Source of the DNA: Stutzerimonas stutzeri
GTDB taxonomy: Bacteria > Pseudomonadota > Gammaproteobacteria > Pseudomonadales > Pseudomonadaceae
DNA length: 52,514 nt
Assembly: GCF_024448895.1 (NCBI RefSeq)
Contig: NZ_JAMOIC010000027.1
Location: forward strand, 1 to 52,514
Reading direction: 5' to 3'
Shown: positions 21,911-30,547 of the stretch, in pieces
Layout: each line of letters opens with the position of its first letter
How positions within the stretch are numbered: position 1 is the first letter of the stretch
Notes under the pieces: generated by a model
What the model saw: the letters and a program-made list of their open reading frames with translations, nothing else
What the model was told of the DNA's origin: nothing
Databases searched by the model: none
Made by a program: the position numbers and the translations under genes

Positions 21911-22915
21911 TTACTGCCAGAGCCCGATCTTCTCCAGTTCTTCCTGGAAGTTGGCGCGTGTGATCAGCGTGACTTCGTCCATGGCGGTGTACTTGGGTGG
22001 CTCTTTGCCCTCGGTGACCCACTCGTACATCATCCGCGCGGTTTCGTAGCCTTCGATATGCGGGCTCGGCAACATCGAGCCGAAGAAGCCGCTGTTGTCC
22101 TTTTTCAGCTCGCCGATGGCATCGGTGCCGTTGATGCCGATTCCGATCACGTTGGCGGCACTGAAACCGGCGCTTTCAGTGGCGCGTACGCCGCCCAATA
22201 CGGTGTTGTCGTTCATGCCGCCGATGATCAGGTTCTTCGCGCCTCGCGGCAGCTTCACCAAAGCCGACGTGGTTGCGTTCATGCTGCCTGGCACGTCGAG
22301 CGTTTTCTGAGGCGTATAGAGGATGTGGTCTTCAGGGAAGCCGGCCTTCTTCAGCGCATCCACCGAGCCGTCAGTGCGTTTCTTGCCGGTGTCGAGTTCG
22401 TTGTAGGTGTTGATCACCGCGTAGGTGTCCTTCCAGTCCCAGCCGCGGTTCTTGGCTTCTTCAGCCATGGCCGCGCCCTGCTTCTGGCCCACTTCGAAGG
22501 CCGCCATGCCGAGATACGGCACGTCCTTCATGGGCTGGCCCTTGGCATCGACGAAGCGATCATCGACCGCCATGACTTTTAGGTCATTGAACTTGGATTT
22601 GGCGACGATGGCCGGGCCGAGCGCTACGTCAGGCGGGCAAATCACGAAGCCCTTGGCGCCATTGGCGGCCAGACTGTCGATGGCGGCGAGGGTTTTCTCA
22701 CCGTCCGGCACGGCGATCTTGAGCAGGGTGAAACCGTGATCCTTGGCGGCTTTCTCCGCGAACGCCCACTCGGTCTGGAACCAGGGCTCCTCGGGCTGCT
22801 TGACCAAGAAGCCGATCTTGACCTCTTCCTTGGCCATTGTTGCGGCGGCGAAACTCATCGCGCCGACAGTTAACGCCGCGCAGCAAAGCGAACGGATTCC
22901 GATAGAACGGAACAT
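21911..22915 (-). CDS. araF: periplasmic sugar-binding protein, AraF type
   Basis: Captures sugar in the periplasm and delivers it to the AraGH-like membrane complex. Start at 22915 (MFRSIGIRSLCC, 334 aa), preceded by GGAGGT. The signal peptide covers about 1-28 and ends near ATMAKE. The mature part starts EEVKIGFLVKQPEEPWFQTEWAFAEK-like, as in AraF-type periplasmic binding proteins of the LacI fold; it contains TYNELDTGKKRTDG and GGMNDNTVLGGVRA. Substrate, by context, is D-galactose and perhaps L-arabinose. Confidence 0.9.
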   Translation of the reverse strand: MFRSIGIRSLCCAALTVGAMSFAAATMAKEEVKIGFLVKQPEEPWFQTEWAFAEKAAKDHGFTLLKIAVPDGEKTLAAIDSLAANGAKGFVICPPDVALGPAIVAKSKFNDLKVMAVDDRFVDAKGQPMKDVPYLGMAAFEVGQKQGAAMAEEAKNRGWDWKDTYAVINTYNELDTGKKRTDGSVDALKKAGFPEDHILYTPQKTLDVPGSMNATTSALVKLPRGAKNLIIGGMNDNTVLGGVRATESAGFSAANVIGIGINGTDAIGELKKDNSGFFGSMLPSPHIEGYETARMMYEWVTEGKEPPKYTAMDEVTLITRANFQEELEKIGLWQ

Positions 22916-22956
22916 AGCTACCTCCATTATTCTTATTGAATAGCTGTTATTGACCC

Positions 22957-23052
22957 TTAGGCGGTCAGCACCTGATACGTCACCACCGAATGCCCACTGG
23001 CGGCTTGCCGCAGGGCCGCGTGCAGCCCTTTTTGAATCGAAATTTCATCGTC
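22957..23052 (-). pseudogene. possible gene-tail remnant between the SDR and binding-protein genes
   Basis: Directly after the SDR stop, in another frame, 31 codons stay open and end DDEISIQKG...VVTYQVLTA-stop. The codons have the G/C-rich third positions of real genes in this chromosome. No start codon with a ribosome site belongs to this frame. It may be the 3' end of a lost gene, or chance. I do not recognise the family. Confidence 0.25.
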
Positions 23053-23053
23053 C

Positions 23054-23872
23054 TTAGTCGTGGTAAAGCACCGAGCGGCCGCCATCGATGGTGATGCAGG
23101 CGGCATTGATGAACGGCGCCTCGTCGGTGGCGAGGAACAGTGCCGTCATCGCCACTTCTATCGGCTGACCGATGCGCCGTGGCGGGTGCATGTCGAACGC
23201 GCGCTGTCGCTCGGCATGCGGATCGGAAAAATCATTCCAGTAGTCGACGTTGAGCTGCGTCTCGATGTAGCCCGGCGCGATGGCGTTGACGCGAATACCC
23301 TTGGGCGCGTATTCGATGCCCAGCGCGCGGGTCAGGCCGAGCAACCCATGCTTGGCGACCGGATAGGGAAAACAGCCGGGAATGATGTTGGTCGAGTGCA
23401 CCGAGGCGATGTTGATGATGTTGCCGATGCCGCGTTGCACCATATGCGGCAGGGCTGCCTTGCAACCAAACCAGACGCCGTCCAGGTCGATGGCGAAGCA
23501 ACGCCGCCAATCTTCCTCGGTCATTTCCAGCGGGTCGCGGAATACGTTGACCCCGGCGCAATTGACCAGCACGTCGAGTTGCCCGTACTGCTCGAGAGCC
23601 AGGTCGACCAGAGCTTCGAGCTCAGCAGGCTTGGTAACGTCGGTCTTTAGCGCAAGCACCTCACCGCCGCGCTCGCGCCAGCCGGCAGCAACCCGCTCGG
23701 CCTTTTCACCCTGGATATCGCCGATGACGACTTTGGCCTGCTGGGCCTGGAAGCAGGCCACGATGGCCTCGCCGATGCCCTGGGCGCCACCGGTGACGAC
23801 CACGACCTTGCCTTTCAGGCGTTCGCCGCGTTGGGGTTGGGGTGTCGGTGGCAGTGAAAGCGGTGAAGCCAT
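23054..23872 (-). CDS. SDR-family sugar dehydrogenase, probable D-galactose 1-dehydrogenase
   Basis: Classical short-chain dehydrogenase of 272 residues from the ATG at 23872 (AGGAG 8 bases upstream). The cofactor motif is VTGGAQGIGEA and the NNAG-equivalent is NCAGV. The catalytic Ser is in NIASVHSTN and the Tyr-xxx-Lys is YPVAK. Given the downstream lactonase and Dgo enzymes, I infer oxidation of galactose (or arabinose/fucose) to the lactone. The family itself does not fix the substrate. The gene is 50 bases after the lactonase gene on the same strand. Confidence 0.8.
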   Translation of the reverse strand: MASPLSLPPTPQPQRGERLKGKVVVVTGGAQGIGEAIVACFQAQQAKVVIGDIQGEKAERVAAGWRERGGEVLALKTDVTKPAELEALVDLALEQYGQLDVLVNCAGVNVFRDPLEMTEEDWRRCFAIDLDGVWFGCKAALPHMVQRGIGNIINIASVHSTNIIPGCFPYPVAKHGLLGLTRALGIEYAPKGIRVNAIAPGYIETQLNVDYWNDFSDPHAERQRAFDMHPPRRIGQPIEVAMTALFLATDEAPFINAACITIDGGRSVLYHD

Positions 23873-23922
23873 GTGAACAACTCCTGATCGAATGGGTGGC
23901 CGCAAACGGCCGGGTAACCGGG

Positions 23923-24795
23923 TCAGCCCGCGAAGCGTGTACAGGGAAGGCCAACGACGCCGACGTCGGCCATCAGCACGGCGCCGTCCAGTGCGGTCGC
24001 CGCCTCGCCCGGCCTCGCCGAGGTGACATACAGATGGGTCAGGTTCGGCCCGCCAAACACGCAGCTGGTGGGATGACTGACGGGCAGTTCAACAACGCGA
24101 TCAAGGCAACCGTCTGGTGCGAAACGCAGCAGACAGTGACCTCCCCAGCGCGCGTTCCAGACGTAGCCTTCGGCATCCATTGCAGAACCATCGGGCACGC
24201 CTCGCGGATGCGGGCCGGCCCAGGTATCGCGACGGGTCAGATGGCCTGCATCAGCAATTTCATGGATGAACAGGGACTCGTCCAGCGTGTCGCCGCAGAT
24301 GACGCGGTCGCCGGCCTCGCTCCACAGCAGCGTATTGACGATGCCCAGATCGCTGAGCAGCTGCATCACCGAGCCGTCCTGATCGATCCGGAACAACCCG
24401 CCCGAGCGCCGGGTGATCGGCAGATCGCTGCCGTCGTCGTCGATGTTGTTTTGCATGGTGCCGAGCCAGAGCCGGCCCTGTGCGTCGCAACGCGCTTCGT
24501 TGGCGCGGTTGCCGGGAGTAGCGTCGGCAACGCAGAACCGCTTGAGATTTGTTTCGGTTGCCTGCAGATCGAGACGGTAGACGCCGCTGGACAAGGTCAC
24601 CAGCGCATCGCCGGACTTACAGGGAATGAAGGCCGATACCGGCTCGGTCAGTTGCCATTGCCGATAACCGTCCGTCCCCATCCGGCAAGCCAGTCGACCG
24701 ACGATGTCAGCCCAGTAGAGCGTCTGGTCCGGGGCATCCCAGAAGGGGCCCTCGGCCAAGATGTAGCGTTGTTGCGAGATGGGCAGCCATTGCAT
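23923..24795 (-). CDS. SMP-30/gluconolactonase-family sugar lactonase
   Basis: Six-bladed beta-propeller metalloenzyme (290 aa), probably hydrolysing galactono-1,4-lactone or -1,5-lactone to galactonate. Family features: EGPFWDAPDQTLYWADI with the metal Glu at residue 15, NRANEARCDAQGRLWLGTM with the substrate-contacting Asn, GDRVICGDTLDESLF, PDGSAMDAEGYVWNARWGG with the metal Asp, and HPTSCVFGG. It lies 24 bases after the GntR gene, and the SDR follows, so dehydrogenase and lactonase are cotranscribed. Confidence 0.88.
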   Translation of the reverse strand: MQWLPISQQRYILAEGPFWDAPDQTLYWADIVGRLACRMGTDGYRQWQLTEPVSAFIPCKSGDALVTLSSGVYRLDLQATETNLKRFCVADATPGNRANEARCDAQGRLWLGTMQNNIDDDGSDLPITRRSGGLFRIDQDGSVMQLLSDLGIVNTLLWSEAGDRVICGDTLDESLFIHEIADAGHLTRRDTWAGPHPRGVPDGSAMDAEGYVWNARWGGHCLLRFAPDGCLDRVVELPVSHPTSCVFGGPNLTHLYVTSARPGEAATALDGAVLMADVGVVGLPCTRFAG

Positions 24796-24819
24796 GGTCG
24801 CACTCCGCTTTCATTGTTT

Positions 24820-25545
24820 TTATGGCGCAGTCTGCTCGCCGCGTAACACGACCAGCTCCGGGTAGTTTCGTGAAATGGTCAGGGCCGCGCGCTCGATCAG
24901 CGTCATGCAGGCCCATACGCCACGCGCGACATCGCGGCTGGCAATGGCGTCGGAAATATCCTTGTGCAAAGGCAGGGTCAGGCCGAGCTCGTCAGGCACC
25001 GTCGACGAAACCTCGAAGGACACCGCCAGCAAGGCGCCCAGCGCCGGCACCATGCGCTCGATGAATTGGTTGTGGCTGGCCGCGAGAACCGCCTCGTGGA
25101 AGAGCTTGTCGGCGCGGTTGTATTCATCTTTGTCGCCCAGGGACTCGGCGAGCATCTGGTAGGCAGCCTGAATTTCGGCGATCTGCTTGGGCGTCGCGCG
25201 CTCGCAGGCCCAGCGCACGGCGGTCGGCTCGATAGTCCGGCGCAGATCGAGCAGGTCCATCACGAAGCTTTCCGGCAGGCCGTTCTCAGCCAGCCAGCCC
25301 ACCACCTGGACGTCGAACAGGTTCCAGGACCGCACCGGCGTGACTCGCGTGCCGACTTTAGGCCCGACATCCAACATGCCTTTGGCCACCAGCGTCTTGA
25401 TCGCCTCGCGAATCACGGTGCGGCTCACACCCAGCTCTTCGCAGAGACCGGCCTCGACCTTAAGCGCCTCGCCCGGCTGAACCTTGCCCGACGCGATCCA
25501 GGAACCCAGCCAATCCACCGTTGCGCTGTGATAGTTGTTCGACAT
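24820..25545 (-). CDS. GntR-family (FadR/FCD) regulator of the galactose cluster
   Basis: Ligand-responsive repressor, 241 aa from the ATG at 25545 (AGAGG upstream); the longer frame reads into the promoter. Winged helix at about 10-75 with CEELGVSRTVIREAIKTLVAKGML, then an FCD domain with the Asp/His metal-site residues expected in DLRRTIEPTA, FHEAVLAASHN and LHKDISDAI. First gene of the minus-strand array, so it is probably autoregulatory and responds to galactonate or a pathway intermediate. Similar in role to DgoR of E. coli; the ligand is inferred. Confidence 0.88.
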   Translation of the reverse strand: MSNNYHSATVDWLGSWIASGKVQPGEALKVEAGLCEELGVSRTVIREAIKTLVAKGMLDVGPKVGTRVTPVRSWNLFDVQVVGWLAENGLPESFVMDLLDLRRTIEPTAVRWACERATPKQIAEIQAAYQMLAESLGDKDEYNRADKLFHEAVLAASHNQFIERMVPALGALLAVSFEVSSTVPDELGLTLPLHKDISDAIASRDVARGVWACMTLIERAALTISRNYPELVVLRGEQTAP

Positions 25546-25588
25546 GCGAGCCTCTGTGCAGCTGCCCTTGGGTCTACTGAACCCTATC

Positions 25589-25608
25589 ATCATATGATTG
25601 GCTGTCAA
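25589..25608 (-). promoter_or_regulatory. candidate promoter and GntR operator of the galactose operon
   Basis: On the minus strand TTGACA (25608-25603) fits a -35 box, 58 bases before the regulator start codon. Between it and the expected -10 lies the perfect 10-bp palindrome ATCATATGAT (25589-25598). A palindrome in the promoter spacer is a typical place for repression, and the size suits FadR-type GntR proteins. No clear TATAAT-like -10 is seen. Confidence 0.45.
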
Positions 25609-26054
25609 ATCCGACGGTCGTGTTTGATCGCCAATTAGATCGAATGGTGTAGCAAGCGACTTGCACGCCGTTGAATTCAGCGCAGCTAAGCGCAACTAAG
25701 CGCAGCGTGTAAGGCGGTACTGAGGAGAGCGGACGTTCTACCCGAGGCTTGTGCAGGCATGAACGGCCGGACGACGACATCCCAGGCGAGGCGCGTTGAA
25801 TCCGGATGAGATCATATGAATGGGTACTAGAGAACGCTACGGTGCGTCGCTGGCGGCTCGCGATCAGGCCAGGCCTCATCGTCTTCCCTCGCATTATTGT
25901 TCTTCGTGGTGGCCATGACGGCCCTGCATGACACCACTCTATGAACAGCCATGCGCGCTGCCTAATGACAGCCACTGATCTGGCGATAACCGTTTCTTAT
26001 CGGTAAGCACCACGCAGAAGATGCGCGACGGAAAATGACTTTTGTTGCGAGGGA
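25609..26054. other. gene-free spacer between the GntR gene and the YceK-like gene
   Basis: About 450 bases without a convincing gene. Open frames here have poor codon use and no ribosome site. A short A/G-rich tandem-like stretch (agcgcaactaagcgcagc around 25680-25705) is the only internal repeat I notice. The region contains the upstream part of the galactose-operon promoter region at its left end. Confidence 0.5.
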
Positions 26055-26354
26055 TCAGAAACCGCCCTGCACGTTCAGCCCCAGCCCGAGCACAGCGGCA
26101 AGGGAGAACGGGAGCAGAAGCGTGTCGAGCAGCAAACTGGCGGGCAGATCGAGCGCAGCGTACCGGGGCGCGTCGGCACCGAAGCGATCAACCGGGCAGC
26201 AGCCGCCGTTGAGGCTGTACCAGTCCAGGCGAGTGCCGGAGTAGACGATCGGGGCCCCGGGCTTGCCAGCATCGAGGGTTCGGACCGTACCGCAGCCCGA
26301 AAGCAGCAGGATAGCCAGCGCGCTGGAGCAGAGTCGCATCGCTGATCGATTCAT
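26055..26354 (-). CDS. YceK/YidQ-family lipoprotein
   Basis: A 99-residue protein with a lipoprotein signal (MNRSAMRLCSSALAILLLSGC, lipobox LSGC with Cys21). The mature part carries GTVRTLDAGKPGAPIVYSGTR, a double Cys with Pro (GGCCPVD) and a hydrophobic C-terminal half LDLPASLLLDTLLLPFSLA. These match small YceK/YidQ (DUF1375) outer-membrane lipoproteins of unknown role. It stands alone on the minus strand, 70 bases upstream of ubiX. Confidence 0.8.
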   Translation of the reverse strand: MNRSAMRLCSSALAILLLSGCGTVRTLDAGKPGAPIVYSGTRLDWYSLNGGCCPVDRFGADAPRYAALDLPASLLLDTLLLPFSLAAVLGLGLNVQGGF

Positions 26355-26424
26355 GGCCGCTCCGTTGGTTGTCTTAGCCGCCTGATGAACGTCACTACGC
26401 TCACCCCTTTCATGCTGGGTTGGT

Positions 26425-27054
26425 TTAGTCGTCGCTGACGATATGGTGCTCGCCCCAGCGCGGCAGCATGTCCTGCGGGATGTTGAGCAGGTTGAGAATC
26501 CGCGCCACGACGAAATCGATCAGGTCATCGATTGTCTGCGGCTGATGATAGAAGCCCGGTGACGCCGGCAGGATGGTCACACCAAGGTTGGACAGCTTGA
26601 GCATGTTCTCAAGATGGATGCTCGAATACGGCGCTTCCCGCGGCACCAAGATCAGCTGGCGGCGTTCCTTCAACGCCACATCAGCAGCGCGCTCGATCAG
26701 GTTGTTGCAGGCGCCCGTGGCAATAGCCGACAGGGTGCCGGTGGAACAGGGCACCACCACCATCGCAGTCGGCGCGCCGGAACCGGAGGCCGGCGGGGCC
26801 ATCCAGTCTTCTTTGGCAAACACGCGGATTTGCCCTGCCGCCGCGCCAGTGTATTCGGAGAGAAACGCCTGCATGGCCTGTGGCTTGGGCGGCAGCACGA
26901 CATCGGTTTCGGTGGCCATCACCAGTTGCGCCGCCTTGGAGATCAGGAAATGCACCTCGCGATCTTCCTGAATCAGGCAATCGAGCAGGCGCAGGCCGTA
27001 TTGAGAGCCCGACGCGCCGGTCATAGCGAGGGTGATGCGTTCCGGTCCGTTCAT
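26425..27054 (-). CDS. ubiX: UbiX, flavin prenyltransferase
   Basis: Makes prenylated FMN, the cofactor of UbiD decarboxylase in ubiquinone synthesis. The 209-residue protein starts [24 protein letters not shown], with the Rossmann-like FMN site. Conserved motifs are [31 protein letters not shown]-like, [20 protein letters not shown] and [14 protein letters not shown], including the Ser and Glu used in prenyl transfer. In Pseudomonas ubiX lies next to mpl, as here, though a repeat cluster now separates them. Confidence 0.97.
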   Translation of the reverse strand: MNGPERITLAMTGASGSQYGLRLLDCLIQEDREVHFLISKAAQLVMATETDVVLPPKPQAMQAFLSEYTGAAAGQIRVFAKEDWMAPPASGSGAPTAMVVVPCSTGTLSAIATGACNNLIERAADVALKERRQLILVPREAPYSSIHLENMLKLSNLGVTILPASPGFYHQPQTIDDLIDFVVARILNLLNIPQDMLPRWGEHHIVSDD

Positions 27055-27086
27055 TCGTTGCTGTTGTCCTATCGGGTGGTCTTCTT

Positions 27087-27300
27087 GGTGGGCTGAAGCC
27101 CACCCTACTGGGCTTAGTCGTGTTCTGGCGGGCTAACGCCAACCCTGCCTTGTCATTTGAAGTAGGGGCCAGCTTGCTGGCGATCAGCGGTGGGAGCAGG
27201 TTTGCGATCGCCAGCAAGAATCGTAGGGTGGAAAACCGCGAAGCGTTTTCCACCACCGCAACCATACGCGCGGAAAAGCCTTCGGCGTTTTCCACCCTAC
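27087..27300. repeat. cluster of five palindromic repeats between ubiX and mpl
   Basis: In about 210 bases there are: GGTGGGCTGAAGCCCACC (27087-27104, shared with the galM-dgoD spacer); GGCGGGCTAACGCC (27127-27140); a pair with AGCTTGCTGGCGATC (27171-27185) and its inverted partner GATCGCCAGCAAG (27206-27218); and two hairpins built on GTAGGGTGGAAAA...TTTTCCACC (27223-27254 and 27270-27300). These are several REP families nested together. The last one supplies the TAG stop of mpl. Confidence 0.85.
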
Positions 27301-28646
27301 GCCAAAGCTTGCGCCAACTTCGTATGCAACCCACCGAAACCACCGTTGCTCATTACCACCACTTGGGTGCCCGGCGTGGCGTCGGCCTTGACCTTGGCGA
27401 TGATCGCCTCAAGCGAATCACACACGGTGGTCGGCACGGGCGAGCCGGCGACCGTCGCGGCCAGATCCCAGCCGAGATTGGCCGGTGCGTACCAGATCGC
27501 CTGATCCGCAAGCGCCACGGACTCAGCCAGACCTTCGCGGTGTGCGCCGAGTTTCATGGAGTTGGAGCGCGGCTCGACCACAGCAATGATCGGCGTATCG
27601 CCTACCTGCTTGCGCAACCCGTCGAGGGTGGTGGCGATGGCGGTCGGGTGATGGGCGAAATCGTCGTAAATGGTCACGCCGTTGACTTCGGCGACCTTTT
27701 CCATGCGTCGCTTGACGCTCAGGAATTCGCTCAGCGCCTCGGCGCCCTGCTTCGGTAGCACGCCGACATGGCGCGCCGCGGCAAGCGTCGCCAGTGCGTT
27801 GTTGACGTTGTGCAAGCCGGTCAGCGCCCAATCGACAACGCCCTGCACAGCGCCCTCGAAGATCACCTCGAAGCGCGAACCATCAGCGCTCAGCAGGTTT
27901 GCCTGCCACTGCCCGCCATCTCCAGTGGTCTGCACCGGCGTCCAGCAGCCCATACCGATCACACGCTTGAGCGCCGTCTCTGACTCGGGATGGATAACCA
28001 ACCCTTCGCTGGGCACGGTGCGCACGAGATGGTGGAACTGCCGTTCGATGGCCGCGAGATCCGGAAAAATGTCCGCGTGGTCGAACTCAAGGTTGTTGAG
28101 AATCGCCGTGCGCGGGCGGTAATGGACGAACTTGCTGCGCTTGTCGAAAAAGGCGCTGTCGTATTCGTCCGCCTCGACCACGAAGAACGGCGTGCCCCCC
28201 AGACGCGCGGAGATACCGAAATTCTGCGGCACACCACCGATAAGGAAGCCTGGGCTCATCCCGGCATGTTCCAGCACCCAGGCGAGCATGCTGCTCGTCG
28301 TGGTCTTGCCGTGGGTACCGGCGGCGGCCAGCACCCAGCGCCCTTGCAGCACGTGATCAGCCAACCATTGGGGGCCGGACACATAGGGCAAGCCCTTGTT
28401 GAGCACGTATTCCACCGCAGGGTTACCGCGCGACAGCGCATTGCCGACCACCACCAGATCCGGCGCCGGCTCGAGCTGGCTGGGCTCGTAGCCTTGCGTC
28501 AGTTCGATGCCCTGGGCTTCGAGCTGCGTGCTCATGGGCGGGTAGACATTGGCGTCCGAGCCAGTGACGCGGTGGCCCAGCTCCTTGGCCAGCACTGCCA
28601 GCGATCCCATGAAGGTGCCGCAGATGCCGAGAATATGGATATGCAT
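27297..28646 (-). CDS. mpl: Mpl, UDP-N-acetylmuramate:tripeptide ligase
   Basis: Recycles the murein tripeptide L-Ala-gamma-D-Glu-meso-DAP by joining it to UDP-MurNAc. The ATG at 28646 gives MHIHILGICGTFMGSLA (449 aa), with AGAGGT 6 bases upstream; the longer frame is not needed. Mur-ligase motifs: N-terminal GICGTFMG, ATP loop AAAGTHGKTTTSSM, NNLEFDHADIF, ALTGLHNVNNALA and the C-terminal YDDFAHHPTAI. The stop codon TAG lies within the terminal bases of a REP palindrome. Confidence 0.97.
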   Translation of the reverse strand: MHIHILGICGTFMGSLAVLAKELGHRVTGSDANVYPPMSTQLEAQGIELTQGYEPSQLEPAPDLVVVGNALSRGNPAVEYVLNKGLPYVSGPQWLADHVLQGRWVLAAAGTHGKTTTSSMLAWVLEHAGMSPGFLIGGVPQNFGISARLGGTPFFVVEADEYDSAFFDKRSKFVHYRPRTAILNNLEFDHADIFPDLAAIERQFHHLVRTVPSEGLVIHPESETALKRVIGMGCWTPVQTTGDGGQWQANLLSADGSRFEVIFEGAVQGVVDWALTGLHNVNNALATLAAARHVGVLPKQGAEALSEFLSVKRRMEKVAEVNGVTIYDDFAHHPTAIATTLDGLRKQVGDTPIIAVVEPRSNSMKLGAHREGLAESVALADQAIWYAPANLGWDLAATVAGSPVPTTVCDSLEAIIAKVKADATPGTQVVVMSNGGFGGLHTKLAQALA

Positions 28647-28742
28647 GAATGACCTCTGAAATACGCCGCGCCGGGCAATGGGATCAGGCGGCACAGCCAC
28701 GCCTGTCGGCGCCGAAAACTGCGGCGCAGATTAGCACAGCAC

Positions 28743-28758
28743 TGGCGCTGCCAATGCC
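28743..28758 (+). promoter_or_regulatory. candidate sigma54 promoter for the ethanolamine cluster
   Basis: TGGCGC-TGCCA-ATGCC keeps the GG and GC pairs at the required 10-base spacing and matches most of the TGGCAC-N5-TTGC pattern. It lies about 105 bases before the aldehyde dehydrogenase start. In P. aeruginosa the equivalent cluster (PA4022-PA4025) sits beside a sigma54-type activator gene (PA4021), which supports the idea; that regulator is not in this window. Confidence 0.4.
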
Positions 28759-28861
28759 CGACCAGCGGTACACCGCACGTCGCCTCACCAGCCGACGAAC
28801 GGACTTTGTTCTACGCTGGATCACAGCAGTCCCACACAATTACAAGTCCCGGAGACTCATC

Positions 28862-30382
28862 ATGCGTTACGCCCATCCCGGCAGCGAAGGCGCTGTCGTT
28901 TCCTTCAAGTCCCGTTACGGCAACTTCATTAACGGCGAGTTCGTCGAGCCAGCCAACGGCCAATACTTCACCAACCTATCCCCGGTGAACGGCCAGCCCA
29001 TCGCCGAATTCCCCCGCTCCGACGCCGCCGACATCGAAAAAGCCCTGGATGCCGCCCACGCCGCCGCCGATGCCTGGGGCAAGACCAGCGTGCAGGCGCG
29101 CTCGCTGATCCTGTTGCAGATTGCCGACCGGATCGAGCAGAACCTCGAAATGCTCGCCATCACCGAAACCTGGGACAATGGCAAGGCCGTGCGTGAAACG
29201 CTGAATGCGGACATCCCGCTGGCCGCCGACCACTTTCGCTATTTCGCCGGCTGCATCCGTGCCCAGGAAGGCACCAGCGCCGAGATCGACGAACACACTG
29301 CGGCCTATCACTTCCATGAACCGCTGGGCGTGGTCGGGCAGATCATTCCCTGGAACTTCCCCATTCTCATGGCCGCCTGGAAGCTCGCGCCAGCGCTGGC
29401 CGCGGGCAACTGCGTCGTGCTCAAGCCTGCCGAGCAAACACCGCTGGGCATCGCTGTGTTGATGGAAGTGATCGGTGATCTGCTGCCCCCGGGCGTACTC
29501 AATGTCGTGCAGGGCTACGGCCGTGAGGCCGGTGAGGCGCTGGCGAGCAGCAAGCGCATCGCCAAGATCGCCTTCACCGGCTCCACCCCGGTCGGCTCGC
29601 ACATCATGAAGCGCGCCGCCGAAAGCATCATCCCGAGCACTGTCGAGCTGGGCGGCAAGAGCCCCAACATCTACTTCGAAGACATCATGCAGGCCGAGCC
29701 GACCTTCATCGAGAAAGCCGCGGAGGGCTTGGTGCTGGGCTTCTTCAACCAGGGCGAAGTCTGCACTTGCCCGTCACGGGCGCTGGTGCAGGAGTCTATC
29801 TACGCCCCCTTCATGGAAGCGGTAATGAAGAAGGTCTCGCAGATCAAGCGCGGCGATCCGCTGGACACCGACACCATGGTCGGCGCTCAGGCCAGCCAGC
29901 AGCAGTTCGACAAGATCATGTCTTACCTGGAAATCGCCAAGCAGGAAGGCGCCGAGGTGCTCACCGGCGGCGCGGCGGAGAAGCTGGAAGGCTCACTCGC
30001 GACCGGCTATTACATCCAGCCGACGCTGCTCAAGGGCACCAACAAGATGCGTGTGTTCCAGGAGGAAATCTTCGGCCCGGTGATCGGCGTAACCACCTTC
30101 AAGGATGAAGCCGAAGCGCTGGCCATCGCCAACGACACCGAGTACGGCCTGGGTGCGGGTGTATGGACTCGCGACATCAACCGCGCCTACCGCATGGGCC
30201 GCGCGATCAAGGCCGGGCGCGTCTGGACCAACTGTTACCACCTCTATCCGGCGCATGCGGCGTTCGGCGGCTACAAGAAGTCCGGTGTCGGTCGCGAGAC
30301 CCACAAGATGATCCTCGACAGCTATCAGCAGACCAAGAACCTGCTGATCAGCTACGACATCAATCCACTGGGGTTCTTCTAA
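28862..30382 (+). CDS. exaC: NAD-dependent aldehyde dehydrogenase (acetaldehyde), ExaC/PA4022 type
   Basis: Oxidises acetaldehyde released from ethanolamine to acetate. The ATG at 28862 ([17 protein letters not shown], 506 aa, GGAG 8 bases upstream) fits the 506-residue length of the P. aeruginosa relatives. Motifs: [20 protein letters not shown], the NAD-binding FTGSTPVG, catalytic Glu in [12 protein letters not shown] and catalytic Cys in [12 protein letters not shown]. The gene leads the ethanolamine genes eat-eutB-eutC, so its role is best read as the second step of ethanolamine use. Confidence 0.92.
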   Translation: MRYAHPGSEGAVVSFKSRYGNFINGEFVEPANGQYFTNLSPVNGQPIAEFPRSDAADIEKALDAAHAAADAWGKTSVQARSLILLQIADRIEQNLEMLAITETWDNGKAVRETLNADIPLAADHFRYFAGCIRAQEGTSAEIDEHTAAYHFHEPLGVVGQIIPWNFPILMAAWKLAPALAAGNCVVLKPAEQTPLGIAVLMEVIGDLLPPGVLNVVQGYGREAGEALASSKRIAKIAFTGSTPVGSHIMKRAAESIIPSTVELGGKSPNIYFEDIMQAEPTFIEKAAEGLVLGFFNQGEVCTCPSRALVQESIYAPFMEAVMKKVSQIKRGDPLDTDTMVGAQASQQQFDKIMSYLEIAKQEGAEVLTGGAAEKLEGSLATGYYIQPTLLKGTNKMRVFQEEIFGPVIGVTTFKDEAEALAIANDTEYGLGAGVWTRDINRAYRMGRAIKAGRVWTNCYHLYPAHAAFGGYKKSGVGRETHKMILDSYQQTKNLLISYDINPLGFF

Positions 30383-30429
30383 CCCTCACGCGCCGAAAGA
30401 GTGCCGGCCCGCGCCATATGGCGTCGGGC

Positions 30430-30445
30430 TGGTGCGCCTTTGGCT
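30430..30445 (+). promoter_or_regulatory. candidate second sigma54 promoter before eat
   Basis: TGGTGC-GCCTT-TGGCT keeps the -24 GG and -12 GC at the correct spacing and lies about 100 bases before the permease start. The match is weaker than the one before the aldehyde dehydrogenase. If real, the permease and lyase genes could be raised independently by the same activator. Confidence 0.3.
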
Positions 30446-30547
30446 GCTCCTCCGTTCCGAACGTCCCGCTAACACTTACAACCCCTAAAGGCACAGCGCT
30501 TGCTTTAACGATCCTGCCGTACCCGAACCCATCAGAGGATGATCTTC

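Noticed and set aside
25574-25975. 133-residue minus-strand frame upstream of the GntR gene
   Set aside because: It covers the promoter and palindrome region, has poor codon use and no ribosome site.
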